Assembly: GCA_963806955.1 (NCBI GenBank) | Contig: CAWDZG010000002.1 | Location: 682,001 to 746,000 of the forward strand | Reading direction: 5' to 3' | DNA: 64,000 nt | Source of the DNA: Gaiellasilicea sp963806955 | GTDB lineage: Bacteria; Actinomycetota; Thermoleophilia; Gaiellales; Gaiellaceae | Shown here: positions 16,101-24,780 of the stretch, in pieces | How the letters are laid out: every line of letters begins with the position of its first letter | Numbering within the stretch: the stretch's first letter is position 1 | Program-made: the position numbers and the translations under genes | The notes under the pieces: model-generated | The model's input: the letters and a program-made list of their open reading frames with translations, nothing else | Told to the model about the DNA's origin: nothing | Databases searched by the model: none

Positions 16101-16925
16101 CTACGGTCGCCAGTCGGGCTCGGTGCCGGCCACCAGCCGCTTCAGGCCAGTGCCGTCGGCGTTCATCAGCCAGACCGTGCCCGGCAGGCGCATGAACGCG
16201 ACCGTCCGTCCGTCCGGCGAGACGTCGGGCGCCCAGTCGTCGCCGTGCCGGCGCGTCAGCCGCTTCTGCCCCGAGCCGTTCGCGTTCATCACGTAGATCT
16301 CACCCTGCTGGTCGCGGTTCGAGGTGAAGAAGATCCGCTTCCCGTCGGGGGAGAAGTCGGGCATCGAGTCGTCGCCGAGCACGGTGTCGCCGCCCTTGGT
16401 GAAGGTGAGCCGCTTCGCCGGCACCGCGAACAGTTCGGTGTTGAACGCGGAGACGCGGCTGGAGGCATAGACGATCGTCGAGCCGTGCCAGGCGGGGGAG
16501 TAGTGCTCGTGCCAGCGCTTCGCCCTCGCCACGACGCGCCGCGTGTTCGAGCCGTCCGCGTTCATCGTCCAGATCTCGGCGTCGTGGCTCCACGCGAGCC
16601 GCTTCCCGTCCGACGACCAGGCGGGGCTCAGGTCCGGGCCGCGAAGCCTGGTCAGCCGCACGACGCCGGCGCCGTTCGCGCGGGCGACGTAGAGCTCCTC
16701 GTCGCCGGAGCGGCCGGACACGAACGCGAGCTTCGAGCCGTCGGGCGACCAGGCGGGCGCATACGCGTTGCGGACGAGGATGCGGGCCCCCTTGCCGTCG
16801 GCGCCGATCGTCCACACGTGGCCGCCGCGCACGAATGCGAGCTCGGGCGCGCGCGTGCCCCCGCCCGACGGAGCCGGAGCGAGGAGCGTGACCGCCACGA
16901 GCAGCACGAGGAGGAGTCGCCACAT
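16101..16925 (-). CDS. secreted WD40-like beta-propeller (TolB-type) protein
   Basis: The 274-residue protein has a signal peptide (MWRLLLVLLVAVTLLAPAPSGG) and five to six propeller blades marked by W-S-P-D-G-x-x-L/I-x-F (SPDGSKLAFVS, SSDGKRLAWS, SPDGKRIFFTS, SPDGRTVAFM). The MNADGS/T turns are typical of PD40 repeats. These propellers act as exported protein-protein interaction platforms. No catalytic domain or Pal/TolQRA genes are nearby. The ATG at 16925 is chosen since it opens the signal peptide; the frame remains open upstream. Confidence 0.82.
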   Translation of the reverse strand: MWRLLLVLLVAVTLLAPAPSGGGTRAPELAFVRGGHVWTIGADGKGARILVRNAYAPAWSPDGSKLAFVSGRSGDEELYVARANGAGVVRLTRLRGPDLSPAWSSDGKRLAWSHDAEIWTMNADGSNTRRVVARAKRWHEHYSPAWHGSTIVYASSRVSAFNTELFAVPAKRLTFTKGGDTVLGDDSMPDFSPDGKRIFFTSNRDQQGEIYVMNANGSGQKRLTRRHGDDWAPDVSPDGRTVAFMRLPGTVWLMNADGTGLKRLVAGTEPDWRP

Positions 16926-16993
16926 GCCACGACCGTACAACGCGACCCACTCGGTCCCGCGGACGATTTCCCCTCGTCCGCGCGGACGATCCG

Positions 16994-17839
16994 TCAGACG
17001 GGCTCGGTCACGACCACCCAGAGCGGGCCGTCCCCGCAGTCGACCCTCCGCGCCCCCTCGCCGGGGTCGGTCAGTCGCGTCTCGAGCACCACCACCTGCT
17101 CGCCGTCGAGCTCGGCTCGCGGGGCGCGGACGCCGGAGAGCCCGAAGGTGAGGTGCCACGCACGCACCTGGTCGTGGATCCGGCGGGCGGGCTGCGACCA
17201 GTCGATCTCCGCGTAGTCGTCGGCGGCGAAGTGCCCCGCCCAGCCGGCCCCTTCGGTCGGCTGGGGGTCGCCCGGGTCACCGGCCGCCACCCGCTCGAGC
17301 ACGCCGGGCAGGAGCTCGAGCCCGGCAGCGACGAGCCGCGGCCCGATCTCCTCGATCGAGACGTCGTCGTCCTCGATCGGCACCGCCCCTACCGCGAGCG
17401 TGTGCCCGGTGTCGAGCTCTGCGTCCATCCGGTGCCACGTGATCCCCCACTCGCCGGCGCCGTCGCGGACGGCCCAGGCGAGCGGGACCGGGCCACGATG
17501 GCGTGGCAGCGCACCGGGGTGCATGTTGATCGACCCGAGCCGCGGCGCGTCGAGCGCCTCCTGCGGGATCTTCCAGGGGAAACCCCAGCAGATCAGGAGG
17601 TCGGGCTCGCAGGCCCGGACGAGCGGCTCGAGCGCCCACTTGTCGCGCGCGAAGAGCAGGTCGACGCCGGCGGGGGAGTTCTGGTCTGTGAGGGCGAGCG
17701 GCGAGTGCTCGTGGTCGGACGGCCGCCGAGGCGCGAGCAGCGCCACGGGCTCGTGGCCGAGCTCCCGCAGCGCGCCGTCGAGCGCGTGGGCGATCGGCGT
17801 GATCGTGCAGATCATGACGATGCGCCAGGGGCCGGTCAC
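16994..17839 (-). CDS. methionyl-tRNA formyltransferase-like N-formyltransferase
   Basis: The 281-residue protein shows the formyltransferase catalytic triad Asn105, His107 and Asp143 (INMHPGALPRHRGPVP and ELDTGHT). These use 10-formyltetrahydrofolate to formylate an amino group. The C-terminal 80 residues (GHFAADDYAEIDWSQPARRIHDQVRAW) correspond to the Fmt C-domain beginning. The protein is shorter than Fmt (about 310), and the N-terminal strand MICTITPIAHAL deviates, so it is more likely a sugar-nucleotide or small-amine formyltransferase paralogue than the essential Fmt. GTG start. Confidence 0.75.
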   Translation of the reverse strand: MTGPWRIVMICTITPIAHALDGALRELGHEPVALLAPRRPSDHEHSPLALTDQNSPAGVDLLFARDKWALEPLVRACEPDLLICWGFPWKIPQEALDAPRLGSINMHPGALPRHRGPVPLAWAVRDGAGEWGITWHRMDAELDTGHTLAVGAVPIEDDDVSIEEIGPRLVAAGLELLPGVLERVAAGDPGDPQPTEGAGWAGHFAADDYAEIDWSQPARRIHDQVRAWHLTFGLSGVRAPRAELDGEQVVVLETRLTDPGEGARRVDCGDGPLWVVVTEPV

Positions 17840-17942
17840 GGCGCGAGTAAAGCGGATCTCGCCGCCGTCCGGCCGGCGCGAGAACGTAAGGATTTTGTTC
17901 GGTCGACCCCCTTTTCACATTCGTGTTGCATGTTGAGAGGTG

Positions 17943-19319
17943 ATGGCAGCAGTCAAGACCGCGACCACGGCCACGAAGGCCGTCGACGGGCTCTACCGCG
18001 AGCACGCGGGCGCCGTCTACCGCTACGTCTACGCCGTCCTCGGCAACCGCGCCGACGCGGAGGACGTCACGCAGACCGTGTTCGTCAACGCGCTGCGCGC
18101 GCTCGAGCGCGGCGTGGAGGTGCGCAAGCCCGAGCACTGGCTGATCACGATCGCGCACAACCTCATCCGGCAGCGGTTCCGCCAGCAGGCAGCGCGCCCG
18201 CGCGAGGTCGAGCTGGACCGCGATGCGCCGGCCGCCACGCCCGAGGACGAGGGCCCCGCGCTCGACGATCTCGTTCGTGCGCTGCAGCGGATCCCGCCGA
18301 CGCAACGTGAAGCCCTGGTGCTCCGCGAGCTCGAAGGCCGCTCCTACAAGGAGATCGCGGCGATCCTGGACGTGACGCCGGGCGCGCTCGAGGGCCTGAT
18401 CTTTCGCGCACGGCGCTCGGTCGCCGAGGAACTGGAGAATCTCGTCACGTGCGACCGCGCCGAGCTCGCGCTCTCGAAGCGGCTCGACGGGCGACTCGGC
18501 CTCAAGGAGCGCCGGCGTCTCAGCGCGCACCTCGCCGAGTGCGAAAGCTGTGCGCGCGTGGCCGCGTCGAGCCGCGGCCGCCGCCGGGCGTTCAAGGCAC
18601 TTGCCGCCCTGCCGCTGCCACTCTCGCTGACGCTGTTCAAGGGGGCTCCGAGCGCAGCCGCGGCCGCGGGCCTGCCCGCGATCGGCGCGGCAGCCGGCAC
18701 GGGCGCCGCGACCGGTGTGGGCCTCGGCGTGTCCGCGAAGATCGCCGTGGGGCTCGCGGCGGTCGCCGTCGCAAGCGGCGGCGCCTACGAGGGCACGAAG
18801 GTGCTGCACGACTCCGCGGCGCCCACGCCCGCGCAGGCTGCACCCGCACCCGCACCCGCACCCGCACCCGCCAGGGCCGCGGCCGCCATTCCGGCCGCCG
18901 TCGTCGTCACATCTCCCGCCGCCGCGACACCGAAGGCGAACGGGAAGGCGAAGCCGGTTGCCGTCAGCAAGCGCGCTCAGAAGCCGGCGCGCGCGAAGCC
19001 GTTGCGGGCGATGCCGGTCTCGACGCGCGGCAAGCCAGCGCACGCGAAACCCGTGCGGACGGCGAAGCAGGTGCGGACGACGAAACCCGTCCGGGCCGCG
19101 AAGCCCGTACGCACAGCGAAGCCGGCGCAGGCCGCGAAACCGGCGAAGGCCACGAAACCGATGCGGGTCAAGGCGCCGGCGCAGAGCCGCCGCACCCCCG
19201 TGCCTGTCCGGGCGATCCCGGCGCCGAAGCCGAAGCCTCGGCTCCCCCGCGACAAGGGCGCCGACCCGAAGAGCTCGCGGACACCGGCGACAGAGCCGAC
19301 GCAGAAGAAGCCGCGCTAG
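17943..19319 (+). CDS. ECF sigma factor fused to a zinc-finger, membrane-anchored Lys/Pro-rich tail
   Basis: Residues 17-85 are sigma region 2 (GLYREHAGAVYRYVYAVLG, DAEDVTQTVFVNALRAL). Residues 112-165 are region 4 (PPTQREALVLRELEGRSYKEIAAILDVTPGAL). Immediately after comes an anti-sigma-type zinc binding motif, His197, Cys201, Cys204 (HLAECESC), then a probable membrane helix near 262-285. A 170-residue tail follows, dominated by repeats such as KPVRTA. Sigma and anti-sigma are normally separate proteins; a fusion implies intramolecular control. The ATG at 17943 directly follows GAGAGGTG; an overlapping GTG at 17940 is also possible. Confidence 0.82.
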   Translation: MAAVKTATTATKAVDGLYREHAGAVYRYVYAVLGNRADAEDVTQTVFVNALRALERGVEVRKPEHWLITIAHNLIRQRFRQQAARPREVELDRDAPAATPEDEGPALDDLVRALQRIPPTQREALVLRELEGRSYKEIAAILDVTPGALEGLIFRARRSVAEELENLVTCDRAELALSKRLDGRLGLKERRRLSAHLAECESCARVAASSRGRRRAFKALAALPLPLSLTLFKGAPSAAAAAGLPAIGAAAGTGAATGVGLGVSAKIAVGLAAVAVASGGAYEGTKVLHDSAAPTPAQAAPAPAPAPAPARAAAAIPAAVVVTSPAAATPKANGKAKPVAVSKRAQKPARAKPLRAMPVSTRGKPAHAKPVRTAKQVRTTKPVRAAKPVRTAKPAQAAKPAKATKPMRVKAPAQSRRTPVPVRAIPAPKPKPRLPRDKGADPKSSRTPATEPTQKKPR

Positions 19320-20161
19320 CCGTCGGCCGGCTGGCGGCGCGTGACCAGCCCACGCGGGCGCGAGCGGTGTCCACCTCGGGCAGGTGCTCGTCGACGAGGT
19401 CGAGCGTGGCGCCGACGAGATCGTCCAGCTCCGCGCGCACCTGCTCGCGCGGCAGCCCCAGCAGCGTGTCGAGGCGACGGGCCGCGTCCGGCGGCACGAG
19501 CTCCATCCGCCCCACGACGGCGCCGATCCGCTTCAGCTTGTCGGGCGCGACGTAGACGCGGTTCAGCCCGGCGAGCACGCCGACGACGTTGCGCATCGTC
19601 GCGAGCACGTACTCGTAGAAGACGACGAGGTCGCCGCGCTCGCGCCCCATCCCGTCGTAGATCCAGCTCGGCGCGAAGCCGAGGTGCTGCTCGACCATCG
19701 CTCGCCGCAGCGAGTCCGGGTAGTCGAGCACGCGCGCGCGGATCGGCTCGTAGCGCTCGGCGCCGAAGAGGACGATCGCCTCCTGCGACGCCGCGGAGGA
19801 CGTCGAGGCTCGTCGTGTCGAAGCTCTCGCCGGAGAGCGTCTCGGCGATCAGCTCGTCGAGCCAGCCGAGCCGGACGTGCGCGACGTCGGCCTTGATCCC
19901 GCCGAAGCGGTACTGCTCGAGGCAGGCGTTGCCGGGGAAGTGCTCGATCCAGGTGAAGCGCTCGCCGTCCTCTCCTGCCCGCGGCTCCTCCAGCCAGTCG
20001 CGGTCGATCTCGTCCCAGTAGACGATCGTGTCGCAGTCCGACCAGCGGTCGGCGACGCCCTGGGCGACCGAGCCGCCGAGCACCGCGATCGGCGCGCGCT
20101 CCGCGTACGGCGCGATGTAGCGGCGGGCGAGCTCGAGCCGCACCGCGTTCGGGTCGTCCAT
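19316..20161 (-). CDS. nucleotidyltransferase-fold protein (frameshift)
   Basis: The N-terminal half has the polymerase-beta-like nucleotidyltransferase signature GGSVAQG (residues 29-35) and the metal-binding pair in SDCDTIV. The helical C-terminal part (YPDSLRRAMVEQHLGFAPSWIYDGMGRERGDLVVFYEYVLATMRN region) lies in another frame, joined near 19803 where GACGTCCTCCGCG carries one base too many. The end is uncertain: unchanged, the frame runs on to 19168 through an antisense of the sigma tail; a second small frame change gives the stop at 19316. The start overlaps the preceding stop (TGATG). Substrate unknown; resembles DUF4037/aminoglycoside-type transferases. Confidence 0.7.
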   Translation of the reverse strand: MDDPNAVRLELARRYIAPYAERAPIAVLGGSVAQGVADRWSDCDTIVYWDEIDRDWLEEPRAGEDGERFTWIEHFPGNACLEQYRFGGIKADVAHVRLGWLDELIAETLSGESFDTTSLDVLRGVAGGDRPLRRRALRADPRARARLPGLAAASDGRAAPRLRAELDLRRDGARARRPRRLLRVRARDDAQRRRRARRAEPRLRRARQAEADRRRRGADGARAAGRGPSPRHAAGAAARAGARGAGRSRRRHARPRRRAPARGGHRSRPRGLVTRRQPADG

Positions 20162-20475
20162 CAGCCGCGGCGCCACCAGCGCCGTCGCGGGGCCTTCACC
20201 ACGACGAGGCCGTGGCGCAGTTCCGGCGGGATCGAGCGGATCGAGCGCACACCCAGCACGACGGGCCCGTCGTGCGCATCGATCTCCGTGCGCTTGCCGA
20301 AGAGGGAGTCTGCCTCGTCGAAGTAGAGGATCGCGCCGGCGCCGTCCGCATCCGCGAGCACCCGGGCGAGGTTCTTCTCTGTCTCCCCGATGTACTTCGA
20401 GACGGCCTCGGCCGTGCCGACCACGGCGACGCGCGCGTCGCGACGGGTGGCGAGCAGCTTGGCGAGCTCGTCCAT
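20161..20475 (-). CDS. mini AAA-ATPase fragment protein lacking Walker A (104 residues)
   Basis: The core KYIGETEKNLARVLADAD and AILYFDEADSLFGKRTEI matches the region around Walker B of classical AAA ATPases (Walker B = ILYFDEAD). The protein begins only about 30 residues before it, with MDELAKLLATRRDARVAVVG where Walker A should be, and ends about 45 residues after without the usual sensor/arginine-finger region. ATP hydrolysis is therefore unlikely on its own. The stop overlaps the nucleotidyltransferase start (TGATG), so the pair is translationally coupled and not a random relic. Confidence 0.65.
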   Translation of the reverse strand: MDELAKLLATRRDARVAVVGTAEAVSKYIGETEKNLARVLADADGAGAILYFDEADSLFGKRTEIDAHDGPVVLGVRSIRSIPPELRHGLVVVKAPRRRWWRRG

Positions 20476-20494
20476 GCGTGGGATCGTATGCCCC

Positions 20495-21019
20495 GTGATC
20501 GTCTACTACGCCGCGATGAGCATGGACGGCCGAATCGCCGGGCCAGACCACGACCTCTCCTTCCTGCAGACGCTCGAGGGCGGGCCCGAGAACGACTACG
20601 AGGACTTCTACGAGACCGTCGACTCGCTGATCATGGGCGGCGGCACCTGGGAGTTCATGGTGCGGCACGGCTCCTGGCCGTACACGGACAAGCCGTGCTG
20701 GCTCGTCTCGCGCTCGCACACCCCGGACGAGCTGCCGGGCGCCGAGCCGGTCGAGACGTTCGCGGGCGACCTCCGCGAGTTGGTGCAGGAGATCGAGAGC
20801 CGCGGCCTGAAAAGGACTTGGCTGATCGGCGGCGGCGACCTCGCCGGCCAGCTGCTCGCCGCCGACCTGCTCGACGAGCTGATCCTGACTGTCGCGCCGA
20901 CGCTCGTCGGCGCCGGCCCCGCGCTGGCCGACGGCGCGTTCCCGCTGCGCCGCTTCACGCTCGTCGAGAGCTCGCCGTGGGGGTCGGGCGTGCGCCTCCG
21001 CTACGAGCGGCGCCGCTAG
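20495..21019 (+). CDS. dihydrofolate reductase-like / RibD C-terminal domain protein
   Basis: The 174-residue protein has the fold of the RibD reductase domain: VIVYYAAMSMDGRIAG at the start, DSLIMGGGTWEFM, CWLVSRS, RTWLIGGGDLAGQLL (nucleotide-binding Gly-rich strand) and LDELILTVAPTLVGAG. Such stand-alone proteins reduce pteridine- or pyrimidine-like substrates with NADPH. They are common in Actinomycetota without assigned substrate. The GTG at 20495 is the first start giving the complete first strand. The gene is divergent from the mini-AAA gene, 19 bases apart. Confidence 0.82.
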   Translation: MIVYYAAMSMDGRIAGPDHDLSFLQTLEGGPENDYEDFYETVDSLIMGGGTWEFMVRHGSWPYTDKPCWLVSRSHTPDELPGAEPVETFAGDLRELVQEIESRGLKRTWLIGGGDLAGQLLAADLLDELILTVAPTLVGAGPALADGAFPLRRFTLVESSPWGSGVRLRYERRR

Positions 21020-21118
21020 ACGATCGATTCCTAGCTCCTCGAGCGGCTGGTCGCGCACGGGCCGGGACACCCGCCCTCACGCAAGCGCACGTGCTGCCGT
21101 GCTGGCCCGTGTGTCGCC

Positions 21119-22246
21119 TCAATCGCAGGTGCTGTCGACCAGGGCTCGGGCGACTCTGGTCTCGAGTTGGGCGGGGTATCGCTGCACACCCCCGGGTAGA
21201 TCGGCGATACGCCCCCTTAGGATCGCGTCGAGACCGAGCAGCATGATCGCCGCGAAGGGGTCGAACAGCTGCGGTGCTCCGGTGCCCAGACCGGCCGCCA
21301 AGTTGACGAGGCTCCCCCGGTTGAGCAGATGCACGCGTCGGCCGTTCACTTCATACCGTTCGAGATGTCGACGCAGGTCGGTGTGGGGGTGCTGGTTCAG
21401 CCAGTCGACGTCGATCTCACGGTGGCTGTGGCCGACGTTCATGAGGATCGCGCCGTCGGGGAGGCGCTCGATCTGGGCCGCTCCGACTACGCCATCGAAA
21501 CCGGTCGCGGTGACAACCACGCTGGCTCGACGAACGGCGTCATCGAAGTCGGCGACGCGACAGCCGTGGTGCTGCGCCTGGATCAACCGAACCGGGTCGA
21601 GGTCGACCACCGTGACGCTGGCGCCGAGATCGCGGGCGCGCAGCGCAACGCCCTGACCAACGGGGCCGAACCCGACCACGACGATCTCGCGGCCGTACAG
21701 CGACAGGCCCGTTATCGCCGTGAACGCCGGCCAGGTCTCGGCGCCGACGTGATGCCGATTGTGAATGAGATCCTTGAGCGCGATCCCGTTCCAGTCCAAG
21801 ACCGGGAATGGGATGTCGAGGCCGGCCAGGCGGTGCACGCCGGTCGTGGTGGCCTCGAGCGCCGCAGCGGGCCGGTGGCCGGCTGCTGCTGTCATCACGA
21901 TCAGCTCACCGCCCATGTCGCACAGCGCGTCGGCTGGTTCGCTCGCGAGCCAAGCCAGCGCGTCGGCGTGCTCGACGGCGGACATGCCGGCGTGGCCGCG
22001 GATCTCTACGCCCATCGAGGCGAGGTGCGTTGCGGTGCGGTCGTCGGTGCTGTCCGGGTTACATGGCGCCATTCGGACTCGGGCCCCGGCCCGGAGGAGC
22101 GGGCCGACGATGCAGATGCTTTCGGGCAGGATGTGCTGGTGGCACGCCACGGTGCGGCCCGACAGGTCCGAGGCCGCGACCTCCGCACCGAACGCGGTGG
22201 TGATCGGGTTAGTCCACGCGATCCATTCAAGCTCTGCGGTGTCCAC
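21119..22246 (-). CDS. S-adenosyl-L-homocysteine hydrolase-like protein (divergent, short)
   Basis: The 375-residue protein aligns in order with SAH hydrolase: CNPDSTDD (for CNxxSTQDD), ALCDMGGEL, ATTTGVHRL (for EETTTGV), DWNGIALKDLIHNRHHVGAE (substrate Lys/Asn region) and the NAD motif VVVGFGPVGQGVA, with VDLDPVR. It is 50-100 residues shorter than the canonical enzyme, lacks the C-terminal Lys-Tyr NAD-contacting tail, and replaces one catalytic Glu/Gln. It may be a paralogue acting on a related thioether. Codon choice is slightly less GC-rich than in its neighbours, suggesting acquisition. Not enough to call it ahcY. Confidence 0.7.
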   Translation of the reverse strand: MDTAELEWIAWTNPITTAFGAEVAASDLSGRTVACHQHILPESICIVGPLLRAGARVRMAPCNPDSTDDRTATHLASMGVEIRGHAGMSAVEHADALAWLASEPADALCDMGGELIVMTAAAGHRPAAALEATTTGVHRLAGLDIPFPVLDWNGIALKDLIHNRHHVGAETWPAFTAITGLSLYGREIVVVGFGPVGQGVALRARDLGASVTVVDLDPVRLIQAQHHGCRVADFDDAVRRASVVVTATGFDGVVGAAQIERLPDGAILMNVGHSHREIDVDWLNQHPHTDLRRHLERYEVNGRRVHLLNRGSLVNLAAGLGTGAPQLFDPFAAIMLLGLDAILRGRIADLPGGVQRYPAQLETRVARALVDSTCD

Positions 22247-22314
22247 GGCTCCAGTACATCATCGGTTTCCTGAACCGCGGCCGCATGCTCGATTCATGCC
22301 GGGGGGTCAATCAT

Positions 22315-23079
22315 CTAGGAGAGGACGCCCTGTGCGGCCCAGGCCGTGGCGGTGATCGTGAACGGCGCCTCCGGCGGAGCAACTCGCGCAGCTGCCGGCG
22401 CAGCGCTGCCTGCTCGTCCTCGGGGAGCGAGACGGCGTACGCACCCGGCCGGTCCGACGCCGAGGGTGTACGGCTGCCACCACTCCTCGAAGCTCTCGTA
22501 CTCGACGGACGAATGGTGCTCGGTCTCCTCGACGTCGCGGAGCCCCGCGGCCTCGAACAGCTCGACGAGGTGGCCCTGGCGGGCGCCGGCGAGGCGCGTC
22601 TCGTCCTGCGCGCCGGGCGCGAGCGCGCGTGCAGCCTGCCAGAACACCGAGATCGGAGACCGTTCGCCGGCCATGTCCCACACGGACGCGACGACCGCGC
22701 CACCGGGGCGGGTCACACGGGCCATCTCGCCGATCCCCGCGACGGGGTCGGCCATGAAGTGGACGACGAGCTGCGCGAGCGCCGCGTCGAACCTGCCGTC
22801 GGGAAAGGGCAGCTCCTCGGCGGGCGCGAGCCGGACGTCGACGCCGGGATGCCGCTCGCGCGCGGCGGCGACGAACGGCTCGGACGGGTCGACCGCGGCG
22901 ACGGAGCCCGCGCCGAGTCGCGTGACGAGCACGGCCGTCAGCGCCCCCGGGCCGCAGCCGACGTCGATCGCCTGCTGTCCGCGCTCGACCCCCGCGAGGT
23001 CGGCGAGCTGCGCCGAGAGCTGAACCGAGTAGCGGCCCATGAAGCGGTCGTATGACTCGGCGGCGACGTCGAAGGCCAC
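22315..23079 (-). CDS. SAM-dependent class I methyltransferase (two compensating frameshifts)
   Basis: The N-terminal 215 residues show a complete Rossmann methyltransferase: motif I AIDVGCGPGALTAVL, acidic strand AAVDPSEPF, PFPDGRFDAALAQLVVHFM and VTRPGGAVVASVWD. The C-terminus is recovered by changing frame near 22441 (PAGAYAVSLPEDEQAALRRQL) and back near 22373 (EAPFTITATAWAAQG). The resulting 765 bases are a multiple of three because one extra and one missing base cancel. This is the only case in the window with a clear deletion. Substrate unknown. Starts with GTG, divergent from mscL. Confidence 0.8.
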   Translation of the reverse strand: MAFDVAAESYDRFMGRYSVQLSAQLADLAGVERGQQAIDVGCGPGALTAVLVTRLGAGSVAAVDPSEPFVAAARERHPGVDVRLAPAEELPFPDGRFDAALAQLVVHFMADPVAGIGEMARVTRPGGAVVASVWDMAGERSPISVFWQAARALAPGAQDETRLAGARQGHLVELFEAAGLRDVEETEHHSSVEYESFEEWWQPYTLGVGPAGCVRRLAPRGRAGSAAPAAARVAPPEAPFTITATAWAAQGVLS

Positions 23080-23136
23080 CTTGCGACCTTAATGCGCAGT
23101 GCGAGAGCATGGAAGGACACCGACGAAAGGAGCACC

Positions 23137-23514
23137 ATGCTCACCGAGTTCAAGGACTTCCTCTTCCGGGGGAACATCATCGAGCTCGCGGTCGCGTTCG
23201 TGATGGGCGTCGCCTTCGCGGCGGTCGTCAACTCGCTCGTCGAGAACCTGGTCATGCCGATCGTGGCGATGATCATCGGCAAGCCCGACTTCTCGAGCCT
23301 CACGTTCACGATCAACGATGCGCTCTTCAGCTACGGCGCGTTCATCACGGACGTGATCCAGTTCGCCGCGATCGGCGCGGCGGTCTTCTTCTTCGTCGTC
23401 AAGCCCGTGGGGGCGATGCTGAAGCGGATGGAGCGGACTCCGGCCGAAGAGGGGATGCCGGACGAGGAGCGGCGGCATCAGGAGCTGCTCACGGCCCTGC
23501 GGGCGCGCGGCTAG
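23137..23514 (+). CDS. mscL: large-conductance mechanosensitive channel MscL
   Basis: The 125-residue protein is a canonical MscL: N-terminal amphipathic MLTEFKDFLFRGNIIELAVAFVMGVAFAAVVNSLVENLVMP (S1 and TM1 with the pore-lining GVAFAAVV). A periplasmic loop follows, then TM2 (FITDVIQFAAIGAAVFFFVV) and a short charged helix ending in RRHQELLTALRARG. It opens as a pentameric pore under extreme membrane tension. The ATG at 23137 has GAAAGGAG in front. The next gene, a membrane cyclase, begins 50 bases downstream in the same direction. Confidence 0.95.
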   Translation: MLTEFKDFLFRGNIIELAVAFVMGVAFAAVVNSLVENLVMPIVAMIIGKPDFSSLTFTINDALFSYGAFITDVIQFAAIGAAVFFFVVKPVGAMLKRMERTPAEEGMPDEERRHQELLTALRARG

Positions 23515-23564
23515 CGGACGCCCCGTTTCGCGTTCGTCAGAGCTGGGCGCATACTGGAAGAGTC

Positions 23565-24768
23565 GTGGCCGACGAGACCGGTGTCCTCACGTTCCTGATC
23601 GCCGACGTGCGCGGCTACTCGCGCTACACCGAGGAGTTCGGTGACGAGGCGGCCGCTCGGCTCGCCTCCAAGTTCGTCGAGGTGGTGACCGAGGGCGTCG
23701 AGGCCCACGGGGGCACGCTGGTCGAGGTGCGCGGAGACGAGGGCCTCGCCGTCTTCACCTCCGCCCGTCAGGCGATCCGGGCCGCGGTCGATCTCCAGGC
23801 CCAGTTCGCCGAGGAGACCGAGGCCGAGCCCGAGCTGCCGCTGAAGGTCGGGATCGGGATCGACTCCGGCGAGGTCGTCCGGCTCGACGACGGCAGCTAC
23901 CGCGGAGCGGCGCTGAACGTCGCGGCCCGCCTCACCGGGCGGGCACACGGCGGCGACGTCATGGTCAGCGCCGGGACGACGAGGCTCGCGGGCCACCTCA
24001 GCGGCCTGCAGTACAGCGACCGCGGCCGCGTCCACCTGAAGAACATCCCCGACCCGATCCACATCTTCCAGGTCTACTCGGAGCTCGACGCGGCGCCCGC
24101 TCGGCGCTGGATCTTCATGATCTTCGGCCGGCCCGGCCGAACGCTCGGCTGGAAGCTCGGCGTGGCCGTCGTCCTGGTCGCCGCCGCCACGGCCGCGGCG
24201 GTGGTCTATCTGACGACGGGCGACGGCGCCGAGGTCGGCAGCGCCTCGCCGCCGACGGCCGGAGACACGACCCCGCTGACCGGCCCCGCCGAGGCCGCGG
24301 CGCTTCCACCTGACGCCGGGCTGGAAGCGATCGTGCCCCCGGCGATCTGGCAGGACTGCAGGCTGCAGGCCGTGCCGCAGCCCTCGGCGATCCAGACGGC
24401 TGTGTGCCTCCCGGCCGGGGGCGCTGCCCGATCGCTGGGAGATCTCCTCGTACAGGAGCGGCGCCGATCTCGAGGAGGCGTACAAGGCGGAACTGCGCCG
24501 CCACGACACGATCAAGCGCAACACCGGCAAGTGCAACGCGTTCACGTGGGGCGGCGAGCTGGAGTGGCTGCACGGGCCGGGCAAGCCAGGCGGGCGCGCG
24601 TTCTGCTACTTCGACGGCAACGACGCCGTGATCGTCTGGGAGCACGCGCGGCTCGACCAGCCGACCCACCGCGACGTCCTCGCGATCGCCCGCGAGGGCG
24701 GCAGCGACCACGTCGGGCTCACGCGCTGGTGGCGGCCGTGGCACCACCTGATCGGCAAGGCGCAGTAG
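23565..24768 (+). CDS. class III adenylate/guanylate cyclase with membrane anchor and outer domain (frameshift)
   Basis: The catalytic domain comes first: metal-binding Asp14 (FLIADVRGYSRY) and Asp58 (EVRGDEGLAVF), then the ribose/transition-state segment GAALNVAARL. A single helix around residues 195-217 (LGVAVVLVAAATAAAVVYL) follows, and about 170 residues that would lie outside. The outer domain continues through a frame change near 24412 (CTCCCGGCCGGGGGCG). Dropping one base gives a clean end with TWGGELEWLHGPGKPGGRAFCYFDG and stop at 24768. The span is 1204 bases, one extra. Four cysteines lie in the outer part. Cytosolic cyclase output could be controlled by an extracellular signal. Confidence 0.85.
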
Positions 24769-24780
24769 CGCGGACAGCGC

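Noticed and set aside
19168..19319. C-terminal extension of the nucleotidyltransferase antisense to the sigma factor tail
   Set aside because: Sequence there is low-complexity Ser/Ala/Pro, as expected for antisense of the Lys/Pro repeats; a second small frame change gives a normal stop.
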